Part shown: one piece after another, positions 39,999 to 47,969 of the stretch | How the letters are laid out: each line of letters opens with the position of its first letter | Numbering within the stretch: the first letter of the stretch is position 1 | NCBI RefSeq assembly: GCF_035987325.1 | Contig: NZ_CP108489.1 | Span: 124,001 to 188,000 of the forward strand | DNA: 64,000 nucleotides | Origin: Streptomyces sp. NBC_01244 | Lineage (GTDB): Bacteria > Actinomycetota > Actinomycetes > Streptomycetales > Streptomycetaceae | Direction of reading: 5' to 3' | Translations under genes and position numbers: made by a program | Notes under the pieces: generated by a model | Told to the model about the DNA's origin: nothing | Seen by the model: only the letters and a program-made list of their open reading frames with translations | The model's database searches: none

Positions 39999-41750
39999 AT
40001 GACGTCAATCGAGGTTCCGGTCCTGATTGTGGGCGGCGGCGGGTGTGGCCTGTCCGCCTCCGTCTTCCTCTCCGACCAGGGCGTCGACCACCTGCTGGTG
40101 GAGCGGCACGCTGACACGTCGAGGGTGCCGAAGGCGCACTACCTCAATCAGCGCACGATGGAGATCTTCCGCCAGCACGGGGTTCGCGATGACGTCCTCG
40201 CGGAGGCGGCGCCGCTCGACAAGTTCGGCAAGGTGCGCTGGGCGACCACGTTCGCCGGTGACGGGCCGCTGGACGCCCGCCGGATCCATGAGATGGACGC
40301 CTTCGGCGGTGGCGAACTGACGGAGCGCTACGGGGCGGCCGGGCCGGAGCTGCCCGCGAAGCTCCCGCAGATGTGGCTGGAGCCGATCCTGCGCCGTCAC
40401 GCGGAGCAGCGCAATCCGGGGCAGATCCGCTTCGGCCACGAGGTGATCGACTTCTCCGACGAGGGCGACCACGTCCTCGCCGAGGTGCGCAACCTCGAGA
40501 CCGGCGAGACCATCACGGTCAAGGCGCAGTACCTCCTCGGTGCCGACGGCGGCCGCTTCGTCGGCGACAAGGTCGGCATCGAGATGCAGGGCCCGCCCAG
40601 CAACGTCAACACCACGACCGTGTACTTCACCGCGGACCTGTCGCAGTGGTGGGAGGAGGGGACGCTCATCACGCACTACCTCAGCCCGGAAGACCCCGAC
40701 CTCTCCGTCAACCTCATCGAGATGGGTCCCAGCTGGGGCAAGGCCTGCGAGCAGTGGGGCCTGCACATGGCCCCCGGCCCGGCCGGCCGCTGGAACAACG
40801 AGACGGTCGTCGACCGCATCCGTGAAGTGCTGAAGGTGCCGGACCTGGAAGTGACCGTGCACAAGGTCACGGACTGGATCGTGAACGCGATCCTCGCCGA
40901 CAAGTACCGGGTCGGCCGGGTGCTCATAGCCGGCGACGCCGCGCACAAGCAGCCTCCCGCCGTGGGCCTCGGCCTCAACACCGGCATCCAGGACGCGCAC
41001 AACATCGCGTGGAAGCTGGCCGCGGTGCTGAACGGCACCGCGCCCGACAGCCTGATCGACACCTACGAGGACGAGCGCCGGCCCGTCGGCCGCGAGAACG
41101 TCGACTGGGCGGTCTCCGCGGCTCAGCACCACCAGGTGGTCATCGACGCCATCGGCGGCGGCCACAACATCCCGGCGGGGCGCCGCGGACAGCGTCTGGC
41201 CGCCTACTTCGACCCGTCCCCGCTCGGCGACACGGTGCGGGCGCGAGCCCTGGAGGTGTTCCACACCCACCGCGGCGGCTGCCAGTCGTTCGAGATGGAG
41301 ATCGGCTTCGCCTACGAGCAGGGCGCGGTCCTCTCCGACGGCACCCAGCGCCCGGCCCGCGTCCCCATGCGCGACGAGCACACGCCGACCTCGCGCCCCG
41401 GCCACCGGCTGCCGCACGCCTGGATCACCCGGGACGGCGAGCGCCTGTCCACCCTCGACCTGACGGGCACGACCGGCTTCACGCTGATCACCGGCCCGGA
41501 GGGGACGGCGTGGTGCGAGGCGGCCGCGCGCGTGGCGGAGAAGTTCTCCGTCCCGGTCGACGCGGTCCGCATCGGCGACGGCGCCGAGTACGCCGACGTG
41601 GACGGCGGATGGGAGGCCGTCCGGGAGATCACCGGTGCCGGCGCGCTCCTGATCCGCCCCGACCAGCACGTGGCCTGGCGCAGCACCGGCGCCGGCGAGG
41701 ACGCGGAGCAGGCGCTGGCGGACGTCTTCGCCACGATCCTGGACCGCTGA
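39999..41750 (+). CDS. FAD-dependent hydroxylase, phenol-monooxygenase-like
   Basis: The 583-residue class A flavoprotein has GGGGCG at residues 12-17, YLLGADGGRFVGDKVGI near 180, and VLIAGDAAHKQPPAVGLGLNTGIQDAHN near 310. It ends with a thioredoxin-like domain. It is about 80 residues longer than the hydroxylases at 1-9 kb and belongs to a different branch, nearer to 2,4-dichlorophenol 6-monooxygenase-type enzymes and angucycline A-ring oxygenases. The ATG follows GGAAGGGCGAAC. It stands alone as a transcript bounded by terminators. The likely role is late oxidation of the aromatic skeleton. Confidence 0.9.
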   Translation: MTSIEVPVLIVGGGGCGLSASVFLSDQGVDHLLVERHADTSRVPKAHYLNQRTMEIFRQHGVRDDVLAEAAPLDKFGKVRWATTFAGDGPLDARRIHEMDAFGGGELTERYGAAGPELPAKLPQMWLEPILRRHAEQRNPGQIRFGHEVIDFSDEGDHVLAEVRNLETGETITVKAQYLLGADGGRFVGDKVGIEMQGPPSNVNTTTVYFTADLSQWWEEGTLITHYLSPEDPDLSVNLIEMGPSWGKACEQWGLHMAPGPAGRWNNETVVDRIREVLKVPDLEVTVHKVTDWIVNAILADKYRVGRVLIAGDAAHKQPPAVGLGLNTGIQDAHNIAWKLAAVLNGTAPDSLIDTYEDERRPVGRENVDWAVSAAQHHQVVIDAIGGGHNIPAGRRGQRLAAYFDPSPLGDTVRARALEVFHTHRGGCQSFEMEIGFAYEQGAVLSDGTQRPARVPMRDEHTPTSRPGHRLPHAWITRDGERLSTLDLTGTTGFTLITGPEGTAWCEAAARVAEKFSVPVDAVRIGDGAEYADVDGGWEAVREITGAGALLIRPDQHVAWRSTGAGEDAEQALADVFATILDR

Positions 41751-41793
41751 TCCGGTCGGGGTTCCGACAGGAGCACCAGAGATCCGGTCAGAG

Positions 41794-41824
41794 ATCCGGT
41801 CAGCGATCCGATCGCTGACCGGAT
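41794..41824. terminator. intrinsic terminator after flavin hydroxylase
   Basis: ATCCGGTCAGCGAT and ATCGCTGACCGGAT pair perfectly around a 3-base loop and are followed by TTTT. This is the first of three strong hairpins in one 239-base convergent gap. Confidence 0.85.
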
Positions 41825-41893
41825 TTTCCGGCTGGGCGGCGAAGACCGCCGCCTGTGACGCGCACCGCGCACCGCGCACCGAGCAACGGGCAA

Positions 41894-41937
41894 GACGAGA
41901 AGGGGCCGTGCCCGATCGGGCACGGCCCCTTCTCGTC
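41894..41937. terminator. perfect 44-base palindrome
   Basis: Two 22-base arms are exact inverted copies centred between 41915 and 41916 (central CCCGATCGGG). It works in either direction and probably terminates the leftward transcript and any read-through. Confidence 0.85.
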
Positions 41938-41942
41938 CTGGC

Positions 41943-41985
41943 GGATCCACCGGGGTGATCACATCGGGATCACCCCGGTGGATCC
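41943..41985. terminator. 18-bp hairpin before the leftward gene's end
   Basis: GGATCCACCGGGGTGATC and its complement pair perfectly around a 7-base loop, ending five bases beyond the stop of the leftward protoporphyrinogen-oxidase-like gene. Confidence 0.85.
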
Positions 41986-41989
41986 GGGC

Positions 41990-43471
41990 TCACACTCCGA
42001 CCGCGACCGAGGAGGCGGCGGCCGCCTTCTTCAGGAGGGGGAGGATCTGGTCGACGGCCCTGCGCGAGGTCATCATGCAGACACCGACGCCCACGCCGTC
42101 GTACGCCGCACCGCACACCGCGAGTCCGGGCTGGGTCGCCACGGCCTCGCGGATCAGCCGCACCCGGTCCACGTGGCCGACGGTGTACTGCGGCAGGGCG
42201 CTCTCCCAGCGGCTCACGCGGGTCGCCACCGGGACACCGGTCACGCCGGTGGCCTCGGCGAGCTCGGCCGTCGCCAGCGCGATCAGGTCCGCGTCGTCGC
42301 GCTGGAGCAGGTGCTCCTCGCCGAACCGTCCGAGCGAGCAGCGCACGATCTCCACCTCGCCCGCCAGGTGCGGCCACTTCACCGTGGTGAAGGTGACCTC
42401 CTTGACGGCCTTCCCCTCCTCCGCCGGGACCCGGTAGCCGGCGTAGCCGCGGCCCGAGAGTCCGCCGGGGAACGCCGTCTTCGGGTAGGCGAGCGTCACC
42501 ATGACCGTGCTGGAGTACGGCACCTCGGTGAGCGCCGAGACGGCGGATGCCGTACCCGGGACCCCGGCGAGCAGGCTGCTCGTCGGGCCGGCCGGGGTGG
42601 CGATGATGACCGCGTCGGCGTCGATGACCTCAGGGTCGGTGGCCGACCCGACGGTCACCTGCCAGCCGTCACCGCTGCGCTTCAGGTCGCGTACGGGGGT
42701 TCCGGTGCGCAGGGCCGTGTCCGGCGCGGCGTCCAGGACCTGCTGGATGATCGCCGCGGGCAGGGTGCCGAAGCCCCCGTCGAGGGTGGCGACGCTGACC
42801 GGCGGGGGCTTCTCGCCCTCCTGCAGGTGCGGCACCAGCGAGCCGGCCGCGTCCGCGAGCGAGATGTGGTCGCGGGAGGCCCTCGCCAGCGGGGTCAGGG
42901 TGGCTTCGAACGACAGGTCCGAGGCACGCCCGGCGAACACACCGGCGAGGAACGGCTCGACGAGGCGTTCCACGACCTCCTGGCCGAACCGGCCGCCGAC
43001 GAAGGAAGCGACCGAGATGTCGCCCTCCAGGTCGAACGAGGGCAGCACGAGGTCCTGCTGTGCCCGCTCCAGGCCCGCGGCGGACAGCACCCCGGACCGG
43101 GCGAGGTCGTCCATGTCGCAGGGCACGCCCATGAACTGACGGTCGGGCTGGTGCCTGATCACGCCCTGGGTCCAGATCGCCGACGCGGTGACCGGGCCCG
43201 CCGACACGATCTGCTCGCCGAGCCCCGCCTCCTTGATCAGGCCGGTGGTCTTCTTGCGGTTGGCGTACAGCGACTCGGCGCCCTCGTCGACCGCGACCCC
43301 TGCCACGTCGGAGACCAGCAGCTTTCCGCCGAGCCGGGACGAGCCCTCAAGGAGCGTCACGCGCACCGGCTCGTTCCGCAGGTGGAACGCCGCCGCCAGC
43401 CCCGAGATCCCGCCACCGACGATGACCACGTGGGGCTTACCGCTCGCCTGAGCCTGTTCGCTCCCAGTCAT
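41990..43471 (-). CDS. protoporphyrinogen/coproporphyrinogen oxidase-like FAD protein
   Basis: This 493-residue FAD amine-oxidase-fold protein has VVIVGGGISGLAAAFHLR near residue 15, the LEGSSRLGGK second motif, and the C-terminal FAD motif VCGAAYDGVGVGVCMMTSRRA. FVGGRFGQEVVERLVEPFLAGVFAG is characteristic of HemY/HemG (CgoX). Such enzymes oxidise porphyrinogens in heme biosynthesis. No other heme gene is nearby, so it may be a recruited copy that oxidises a cluster metabolite, supports heme supply, or gives target resistance. The start ATG follows GGAGCTGGTGGA, and the upstream divergent region carries a StrR-type operator. Confidence 0.82.
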   Translation of the reverse strand: MTGSEQAQASGKPHVVIVGGGISGLAAAFHLRNEPVRVTLLEGSSRLGGKLLVSDVAGVAVDEGAESLYANRKKTTGLIKEAGLGEQIVSAGPVTASAIWTQGVIRHQPDRQFMGVPCDMDDLARSGVLSAAGLERAQQDLVLPSFDLEGDISVASFVGGRFGQEVVERLVEPFLAGVFAGRASDLSFEATLTPLARASRDHISLADAAGSLVPHLQEGEKPPPVSVATLDGGFGTLPAAIIQQVLDAAPDTALRTGTPVRDLKRSGDGWQVTVGSATDPEVIDADAVIIATPAGPTSSLLAGVPGTASAVSALTEVPYSSTVMVTLAYPKTAFPGGLSGRGYAGYRVPAEEGKAVKEVTFTTVKWPHLAGEVEIVRCSLGRFGEEHLLQRDDADLIALATAELAEATGVTGVPVATRVSRWESALPQYTVGHVDRVRLIREAVATQPGLAVCGAAYDGVGVGVCMMTSRRAVDQILPLLKKAAAASSVAVGV

Positions 43472-43619
43472 TCCACCAGCTCCTTCATGGTTACGGTGTT
43501 GTAAGGCCCGTACGGTCGGCGCCGATGCAGGCGTGGGCAGTCTGGCCGAGCGCCCCGGAACCCGGGTGGAGGGCGCCTAGAAGGCGGGCCCGTATTCCGT
43601 CATTGCGTTCATATCGGCC

Positions 43620-43648
43620 GTTCGACCGCGGACTTTCGGCATTTGAAC
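43620..43648. promoter_or_regulatory. StrR/NovG-type operator, site 1
   Basis: GTTCGACCG, 11 bases, CATTTGAAC matches 8 of 9 positions in each half of the NovG/StrR consensus GTTCRACTG-N11-CRGTYGAAC. It lies in the 350-base gap (43472-43821) between the divergent porphyrinogen-oxidase-like and SDR genes, about 85 bases before the probable SDR transcript start. A short hairpin (ATCGGAG/CTCCGAT) follows near 43670. The likely ligand is the StrR-like regulator at 22-23 kb. Confidence 0.7.
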
Positions 43649-43685
43649 AGGGCGTTTCGACGGCATCATCGGAGGTGCTCCGATG

Positions 43686-43713
43686 TTTGCGTTTCGTACC
43701 GTGAACGTATTAA
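43686..43713 (+). promoter_or_regulatory. probable promoter of the SDR transcript
   Basis: TTTGCG (43686-43691), a 16-base spacer and TATTAA (43708-43713) precede the SDR start by about 110 bases. The sequence around 43690-43730 is AT-rich for this genome. Confidence 0.45.
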
Positions 43714-43821
43714 TTCATTGCTTGAAAACCGGGCGCACGACGTTCCCCTCGCCGCTTCTGCGTATCCGGCGAAGTGGCGTTCCGGGGGCAGCTGGACCCG
43801 GACCTCACGAAAGGGAAAAAC

Positions 43822-44550
43822 GTGCCGTTCGAGAAGGTCGCGCTCATCACGGGCGCCAACAAGGGCATCGGATTCGCCATCGCGCGGCAACTCGGCGAGC
43901 AGCGGATCACCGTTCTCGTCGGCGCCCGCGACGAGGTGCTCGGCAAGCAGGCCGCCGACGAGCTGGCAGAGGCCGGCATCACGGCCGTGCCGCTCCGGCT
44001 CGACGTGACGGACCCGGCCTCCGTGGAGGAGGCGGCCCGCGAGATCGAGCGGCGGTTCGGACGCCTGGACATCCTGGTGAACAACGCCGGCATCGCGGGC
44101 GGCTTCACCGGGGCGCCCAGTGAGGCCACCGCCGCCGACCTGCGGGAGGTCTTCGAGACCAACGTGTTCGGGGTGGTCACCGTGACCCGCACGATGCTGC
44201 CGCTGCTGCGCCGTTCCCCGGCCGGCCGCATCGTCAACCTGTCCAGCCACGTCGGCTCGCTGACCCTGGGCTCGGCCCCGGACGGACCTCTGGCGGGCCT
44301 CAGCATGATCGCCTACCAGTCCTCGAAGACCGCCCTGAACGCGGTGACGCTCGCGTACGCCAAGGAGCTGCGGGAGACCCCGATCAAGGTCAACGCGGCG
44401 CTCCCCGGAGTGGTCCGGACCGACATCAACCACCACCGCGGGTTCCGGTCCCCCGCCGAGGGCGCGGAGATCGCCGTCCGGCTCGCCACGCTGGACGAGT
44501 CCGGCCCGTCGGGCCAGTGCCTGGCGGACGACGGCCCCGTTCCCTGGTAG
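43822..44550 (+). CDS. short-chain dehydrogenase/reductase
   Basis: This 242-residue classical SDR has TGANKGIGFAIA (cofactor loop), LVNNAG, and the catalytic Tyr and Lys in YQSSKTALN, with Ser in NLSSHVGS. It is close to the plant-type carbonyl-reductase-like SDRs common in actinomycete clusters. The GTG start follows AAGGGAAAAAC; the longer in-frame start 48 bases upstream has no ribosome site. It probably reduces a ketone of the polyketide or oxidises an alcohol, with NADP(H) suggested by the loop. Confidence 0.9.
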   Translation: MPFEKVALITGANKGIGFAIARQLGEQRITVLVGARDEVLGKQAADELAEAGITAVPLRLDVTDPASVEEAAREIERRFGRLDILVNNAGIAGGFTGAPSEATAADLREVFETNVFGVVTVTRTMLPLLRRSPAGRIVNLSSHVGSLTLGSAPDGPLAGLSMIAYQSSKTALNAVTLAYAKELRETPIKVNAALPGVVRTDINHHRGFRSPAEGAEIAVRLATLDESGPSGQCLADDGPVPW

Positions 44551-44655
44551 CGCGGACCGTCACCGTCCCGCGAGGGACCGCGGCCGTTCGCGGCCATCAC
44601 ACCCGACAGCCGGGCCGGGCGAAGGCCCGGCGGGCACACGACATGGAGGCAGACA

Positions 44656-45534
44656 GTGGCGGTTGCAGAGACGATCCTGGTGACGGGCGGCACCGGCCGG
44701 CAGGGCGGGGCGGTCGCCCGCGACCTGCTGCGGCGCGGTTTCTCCGTACGCGCCCTGGTCCGCGACCCGCAGAAGGCGGAGGCCCGGGCGCTGGAGGAGG
44801 CGGGCGTGGTCCTCGTCCGCGGTGACATGGACGACGAGGCGTCGCTGGCAGTGGCGACGGAGGGTGCGTACGGGGTCTTCAGCGTGCAGACCTTCCGGGG
44901 ACCCGGCGGCGTCGAGGCCGAGATCCGCCAGGGCAAGTCGGTGGCCGACGCCGCGGTGCGGGCCGGCGTGAAGCACTTCGTCTACAGCTCGGTCGGCGGT
45001 GCGGACCGCGACACCCGCGTCCCGCACTTCGAGAGCAAGCTGGTGGGCGAGCAGTACCTGGCGACGCTCGACCTGCCGACCACGGTGCTGCGCCCGGCGA
45101 TGTTCCACGACATCCTGCTCGACATCGCACCGCGCTCGATACAGGGTCAGCTCGTCCTGGCCATGTGGCTCGACCCCGAGACCTCGGTGCAGAGCATCGC
45201 GACGAGCGACATCGGAGCGTTCGCCGCGGACGCCTTCGAGAACCCGCGGGAGTGGATCGGCCGGACGGTCGACATCGCCAGCGACGAGCTGACCGGGCCG
45301 CAGATGGCCGCGGCGTTCGAGGCCGTCTCCGGCATCCCGACCCGCTTCCAGCAGCTGCCCATCGAGCCGCTGCGCGCCGGCCGCCCGGACCTCGCCAACA
45401 TGTTCGACTGGTTCGAGCGTGACGGTTTCCAGGCCGACCTGACCGAACTGCGCAAGAACAGGCCGAACCTGGTCTCCGTCGAGGCGTGGCTGAAGGACAA
45501 CTGGACCGCCCCGGCGGTCGCGGCCCGGGGCTGA
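44656..45534 (+). CDS. NmrA-like NAD(P)-binding protein
   Basis: The 292-residue atypical SDR begins with ILVTGGTGRQGGAVARDLL, then RALVRDP and VYSSVGGADRDTRVPHFESK, as in NmrA/HSCARG-like proteins. The SDR Tyr-x3-Lys motif is not conserved, so it may sense NADPH or catalyse an unusual reduction. In other aromatic polyketide clusters NmrA-like proteins act as quinone or ketone reductases. The GTG start follows GGAGGCAGACA. It is 105 bases after the SDR. Confidence 0.85.
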   Translation: MAVAETILVTGGTGRQGGAVARDLLRRGFSVRALVRDPQKAEARALEEAGVVLVRGDMDDEASLAVATEGAYGVFSVQTFRGPGGVEAEIRQGKSVADAAVRAGVKHFVYSSVGGADRDTRVPHFESKLVGEQYLATLDLPTTVLRPAMFHDILLDIAPRSIQGQLVLAMWLDPETSVQSIATSDIGAFAADAFENPREWIGRTVDIASDELTGPQMAAAFEAVSGIPTRFQQLPIEPLRAGRPDLANMFDWFERDGFQADLTELRKNRPNLVSVEAWLKDNWTAPAVAARG

Positions 45535-45565
45535 CGCCCGGGCCGGTCGTGGTGGACGCCGGGAC

Positions 45566-46183
45566 TCAGACGAAGATCGGGTCCCGGGTCCGGGTGCGCT
45601 TGAGCTCGAAGAACCCGTCGGTCTCGGCCACCGCGAGCACGCCGTCCCAGAGCTTCACCGCGGCTTCCCCCCGCGGTGTGGGCGTCACCACGGGGCCGAA
45701 GAAGGCCACGTCCCCCACGGCGACGATCGGGGTGCCCACATCGGTGCCGACGCGGGCGATGCCCTCGTGGTGCGAAGCACGCACCGCGGTGTCGAACGCG
45801 TCGGACCCGGCCGCGTCGGCCAGGGCGGGATCGAGGCCCGAGGCGGCCAGGGCCTCCGCGTAGGTGACCCGGTCCTTGGGCGCCTTCTCGAGGTGGAAGC
45901 GGGTGCCGAGTTCGGTGTAGAGCCGGCCCAGCGCCCCCGGTCCGTACGTCTGCTCGGCGGCGGCGCAGACCCGTACCGGCTCCATGCGCAGGGCCAGGTT
46001 CCGGTGCCAGCGTTCGTCCAGGTCCGCGCGTCCCTCGTTGAGCACCGTCAGGCTCATGATGTGCCAGCGGATCTCCAGGGGCCGCCGCTCCGCGACCTCG
46101 AGGACCCATCGGGATGTCATCCAAGCCCAGGGGCAGGTCGGGTCGAACCAGAAATCCACCGGGGTCGGGGTGTCGTGCGCCAA
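45566..46183 (-). CDS. DsbA-family, mycothiol-dependent nitroreductase-like protein (Rv2466c type)
   Basis: This 205-residue protein closely follows the pattern of mycobacterial Rv2466c: DFWFDPTCPWAWMTSRWVLEVA, HIMSLTVLNE, SHHEGIARVGTDVGTPIV, VAFFGPVVTPTPRGEAAVKLWD, FFELKRTRT. The redox motif is CPWA instead of CPWC, leaving one Cys. A TTG start is chosen because GAGGAGG lies six bases before it; the longer frame upstream lacks such a site. It may reduce or detoxify thiol-reactive or nitro/diazo metabolites with mycothiol. It converges on the NmrA-like gene. Confidence 0.82.
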   Translation of the reverse strand: MAHDTPTPVDFWFDPTCPWAWMTSRWVLEVAERRPLEIRWHIMSLTVLNEGRADLDERWHRNLALRMEPVRVCAAAEQTYGPGALGRLYTELGTRFHLEKAPKDRVTYAEALAASGLDPALADAAGSDAFDTAVRASHHEGIARVGTDVGTPIVAVGDVAFFGPVVTPTPRGEAAVKLWDGVLAVAETDGFFELKRTRTRDPIFV

Positions 46184-46277
46184 CGTCGGCCTCCTCAAGG
46201 CGACTGCGAGGTCGCGGTCGGCACAGCCTGACAAGCGGGGTCGGATTCCCGCTCGAGTGTTAGTAGAGGTGGGCTCC

Positions 46278-46306
46278 GTTCAAACGCGAGAATTCCGTGG
46301 TTGAAC
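46278..46306. promoter_or_regulatory. StrR/NovG-type operator, site 2
   Basis: GTTCAAACG, 11 bases, TGGTTGAAC matches 7 and 8 of 9 consensus positions in its halves. The half-site distance is identical to site 1. It lies about 85 bases upstream of the predicted start of the methyltransferase transcript, the same distance as at the SDR promoter, and between divergent genes. Confidence 0.68.
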
Positions 46307-46339
46307 CCTTCTTGTCAATGATCTGAGAAAATCGGTCGG

Positions 46340-46369
46340 TTGCGGCGGAGAGAGGCGTCGACCTATCGT
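46340..46369 (+). promoter_or_regulatory. promoter of methyltransferase-sulfotransferase transcript
   Basis: TTGCGG (46340-46345), an 18-base spacer and TATCGT (46364-46369) lie 37 bases upstream of the methyltransferase ATG. Confidence 0.55.
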
Positions 46370-46405
46370 CTGGAATCCGGGAAAAGACACTCTGAGGGGA
46401 AAGCG

Positions 46406-47434
46406 ATGTCCGCATCGGCCGAGGTCCGCGACCAGTCGGATTCTTACGCGCTGCTCGAATTGATTCAGGGTGCCGTCATCACCCAGGCGATCTCCGTCGC
46501 GGCCAGGCTCGGCATCGCGGACGTGCTCGCCGACGCGCCGCTGTCCGCCGAAGACATCGCGCGGAGGGTCGAAGCCGACCCGCAGGCGACCCACCGGATC
46601 CTGCGCGCGCTGTCCGGTCACGGAGTCTTCGCGGTCCGTCCGGACGGCCGGTACGAGAACACGGCGCTGTCCGACAAGCTCCGCGAGGACGCGCAGGACT
46701 CGATGCGCAAGTTCGCCCAGCTGATGAGCCACCCCCTGCTGCACGAGGAGTGGGGCCACCTGCTCACCACCGTGCAGACCGGCGAGGCCAACCTGCCCAA
46801 GCTGCGCGGCATGAGCACGCTGGACTTCTTCCACGCGAACCACGCCTACGCCGCCGCGTTCTTCCAGGCGTTCGGCAAGGTCTCGGAGTCGGAGACCGAC
46901 CCGGTCCTGGCCGCCTACGACTTCTCCCCGTTCCACACCGTCGTGGACGTCATCGGCGGCCGCGGCTACCTCCTGGCGGGGGTCCTCCAGCAGGCGCCGA
47001 ACGCCAAGGGCGTGCTGTACGACTTCGAGATCGCGACCGTGGACTCGGCCTCGCTCTTCGAGGAGGCCGGCGTCGCGGACCGCTACACCGTCGAGCACGG
47101 CAGCTACCTCGGCACGCTGCCCAAGGGCGCCGATGCGTACCTGTACAAGCGCATCATCCACAACTTCTCCGACGAAGACGCCCTGACCGCCCTGCGCAAC
47201 GCACGCGAGGCGATCGGCCCCGAAGGCAAGCTGCTCTGCATCGAGTACCTGCTCCCCGAGAACAACGAGCGCCACATCGGCCACACCATCGACCTCTGGC
47301 TGATGCTGATGATCGGCTCCCGGGACCGCACCCTCGCGCAGTACGACGAGCTGTTCGCCAAGGCGGGCTTCAAGATCACCAGGGCGATCCCCACCGCGTC
47401 ACCGATCTCGATCATCGAGGCGATCCCGGTCTGA
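46406..47434 (+). CDS. SAM-dependent O-methyltransferase (methyltransf_2 type)
   Basis: The 342-residue protein has an N-terminal winged-helix dimerisation domain (AVITQAISVAARLGIADVLAD, HRILRALSGHGVF) and a Rossmann domain with motif I DVIGGRG. YKRIIHNFSDEDAL holds the catalytic His region. It is a likely paralog of the methyltransferase at 3.2-4.3 kb, with a less altered SAM motif. The ATG follows GAGGGGAAAGCG. It begins a probable three-gene unit with the AhpD-like and sulfotransferase genes under a StrR-type operator. Confidence 0.9.
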   Translation: MSASAEVRDQSDSYALLELIQGAVITQAISVAARLGIADVLADAPLSAEDIARRVEADPQATHRILRALSGHGVFAVRPDGRYENTALSDKLREDAQDSMRKFAQLMSHPLLHEEWGHLLTTVQTGEANLPKLRGMSTLDFFHANHAYAAAFFQAFGKVSESETDPVLAAYDFSPFHTVVDVIGGRGYLLAGVLQQAPNAKGVLYDFEIATVDSASLFEEAGVADRYTVEHGSYLGTLPKGADAYLYKRIIHNFSDEDALTALRNAREAIGPEGKLLCIEYLLPENNERHIGHTIDLWLMLMIGSRDRTLAQYDELFAKAGFKITRAIPTASPISIIEAIPV

Positions 47435-47519
47435 CGCCCTGTCCGACGGCCCGGTCCGACGGCCCTGTCCGACGTCCTCTCACCTTCCAGCGCACCGCTA
47501 TCACACAGGAGAACTCTCG

Positions 47520-47951
47520 ATGGCTCAACGGATGGGCAACCCCTCCCTGGTCGTTCCCGGCGCCCTGCAGCCCCTGCTCGACCTGTCCGAGGTCATCGGC
47601 AAGGTCGGCGTGCCGCAGTCGACCCTCGACTTCATCCGGCTGCGCGTCGCCGGGCTCAACGGCCGCGTCTACACCTTCCCGACCGAGCCCGCGGACAAGC
47701 GCCTGCCCCTGGTGGACGAGTGGCGGACCGAGCCCTCCTTCACCGACGCCGAGCGCGCCGCCCTGGAGCTGGCCGAGGCCGTCACCCTGCAGACCGACGC
47801 CCAGAACGCGCCGTCGGACGAGGTCTGGGCGAACTCCTCCAAGCACTACACCGACGTGCAGCTCGGTGCCCTGGTCATGCACATCAGCCTGGTCAACTTC
47901 TGGAACCGGGTGAACGTCGCCACCCACCAGGACGACGCGGTCTGGCGCTGA
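47520..47951 (+). CDS. AhpD/carboxymuconolactone decarboxylase-fold protein without redox cysteines
   Basis: The 143-residue all-helical protein has the AhpD-like pattern (LDFIRLRVAGLNGRVYTF, FTDAERAALELAEAVTLQTDA, QLGALVMHISLVNFWNRVNVAT). Functional peroxidase members carry CxxC after ING; here the segment reads NGRVYTF, so both Cys are lost. The fold may have been reused as a ring-forming or lyase enzyme, as in carboxymuconolactone decarboxylase itself. The window's other AhpD-like gene (61.2 kb) keeps CSAC. The start follows AGGAGAACTCTCG. Three imperfect GTCCGACGGCCC units lie in the 85-base gap before it. Confidence 0.82.
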   Translation: MAQRMGNPSLVVPGALQPLLDLSEVIGKVGVPQSTLDFIRLRVAGLNGRVYTFPTEPADKRLPLVDEWRTEPSFTDAERAALELAEAVTLQTDAQNAPSDEVWANSSKHYTDVQLGALVMHISLVNFWNRVNVATHQDDAVWR

Positions 47952-47969
47952 GGAAGAGGACACATCACC

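Noticed and set aside
39999..41750. Possible membership with the four hydroxylases at 1-9 kb as a fifth tandem copy
   Set aside because: It is about 80 residues longer and its motifs (GGGGCG, DAAHKQPPAVGLGL) place it in a different branch; it is not a local duplicate.
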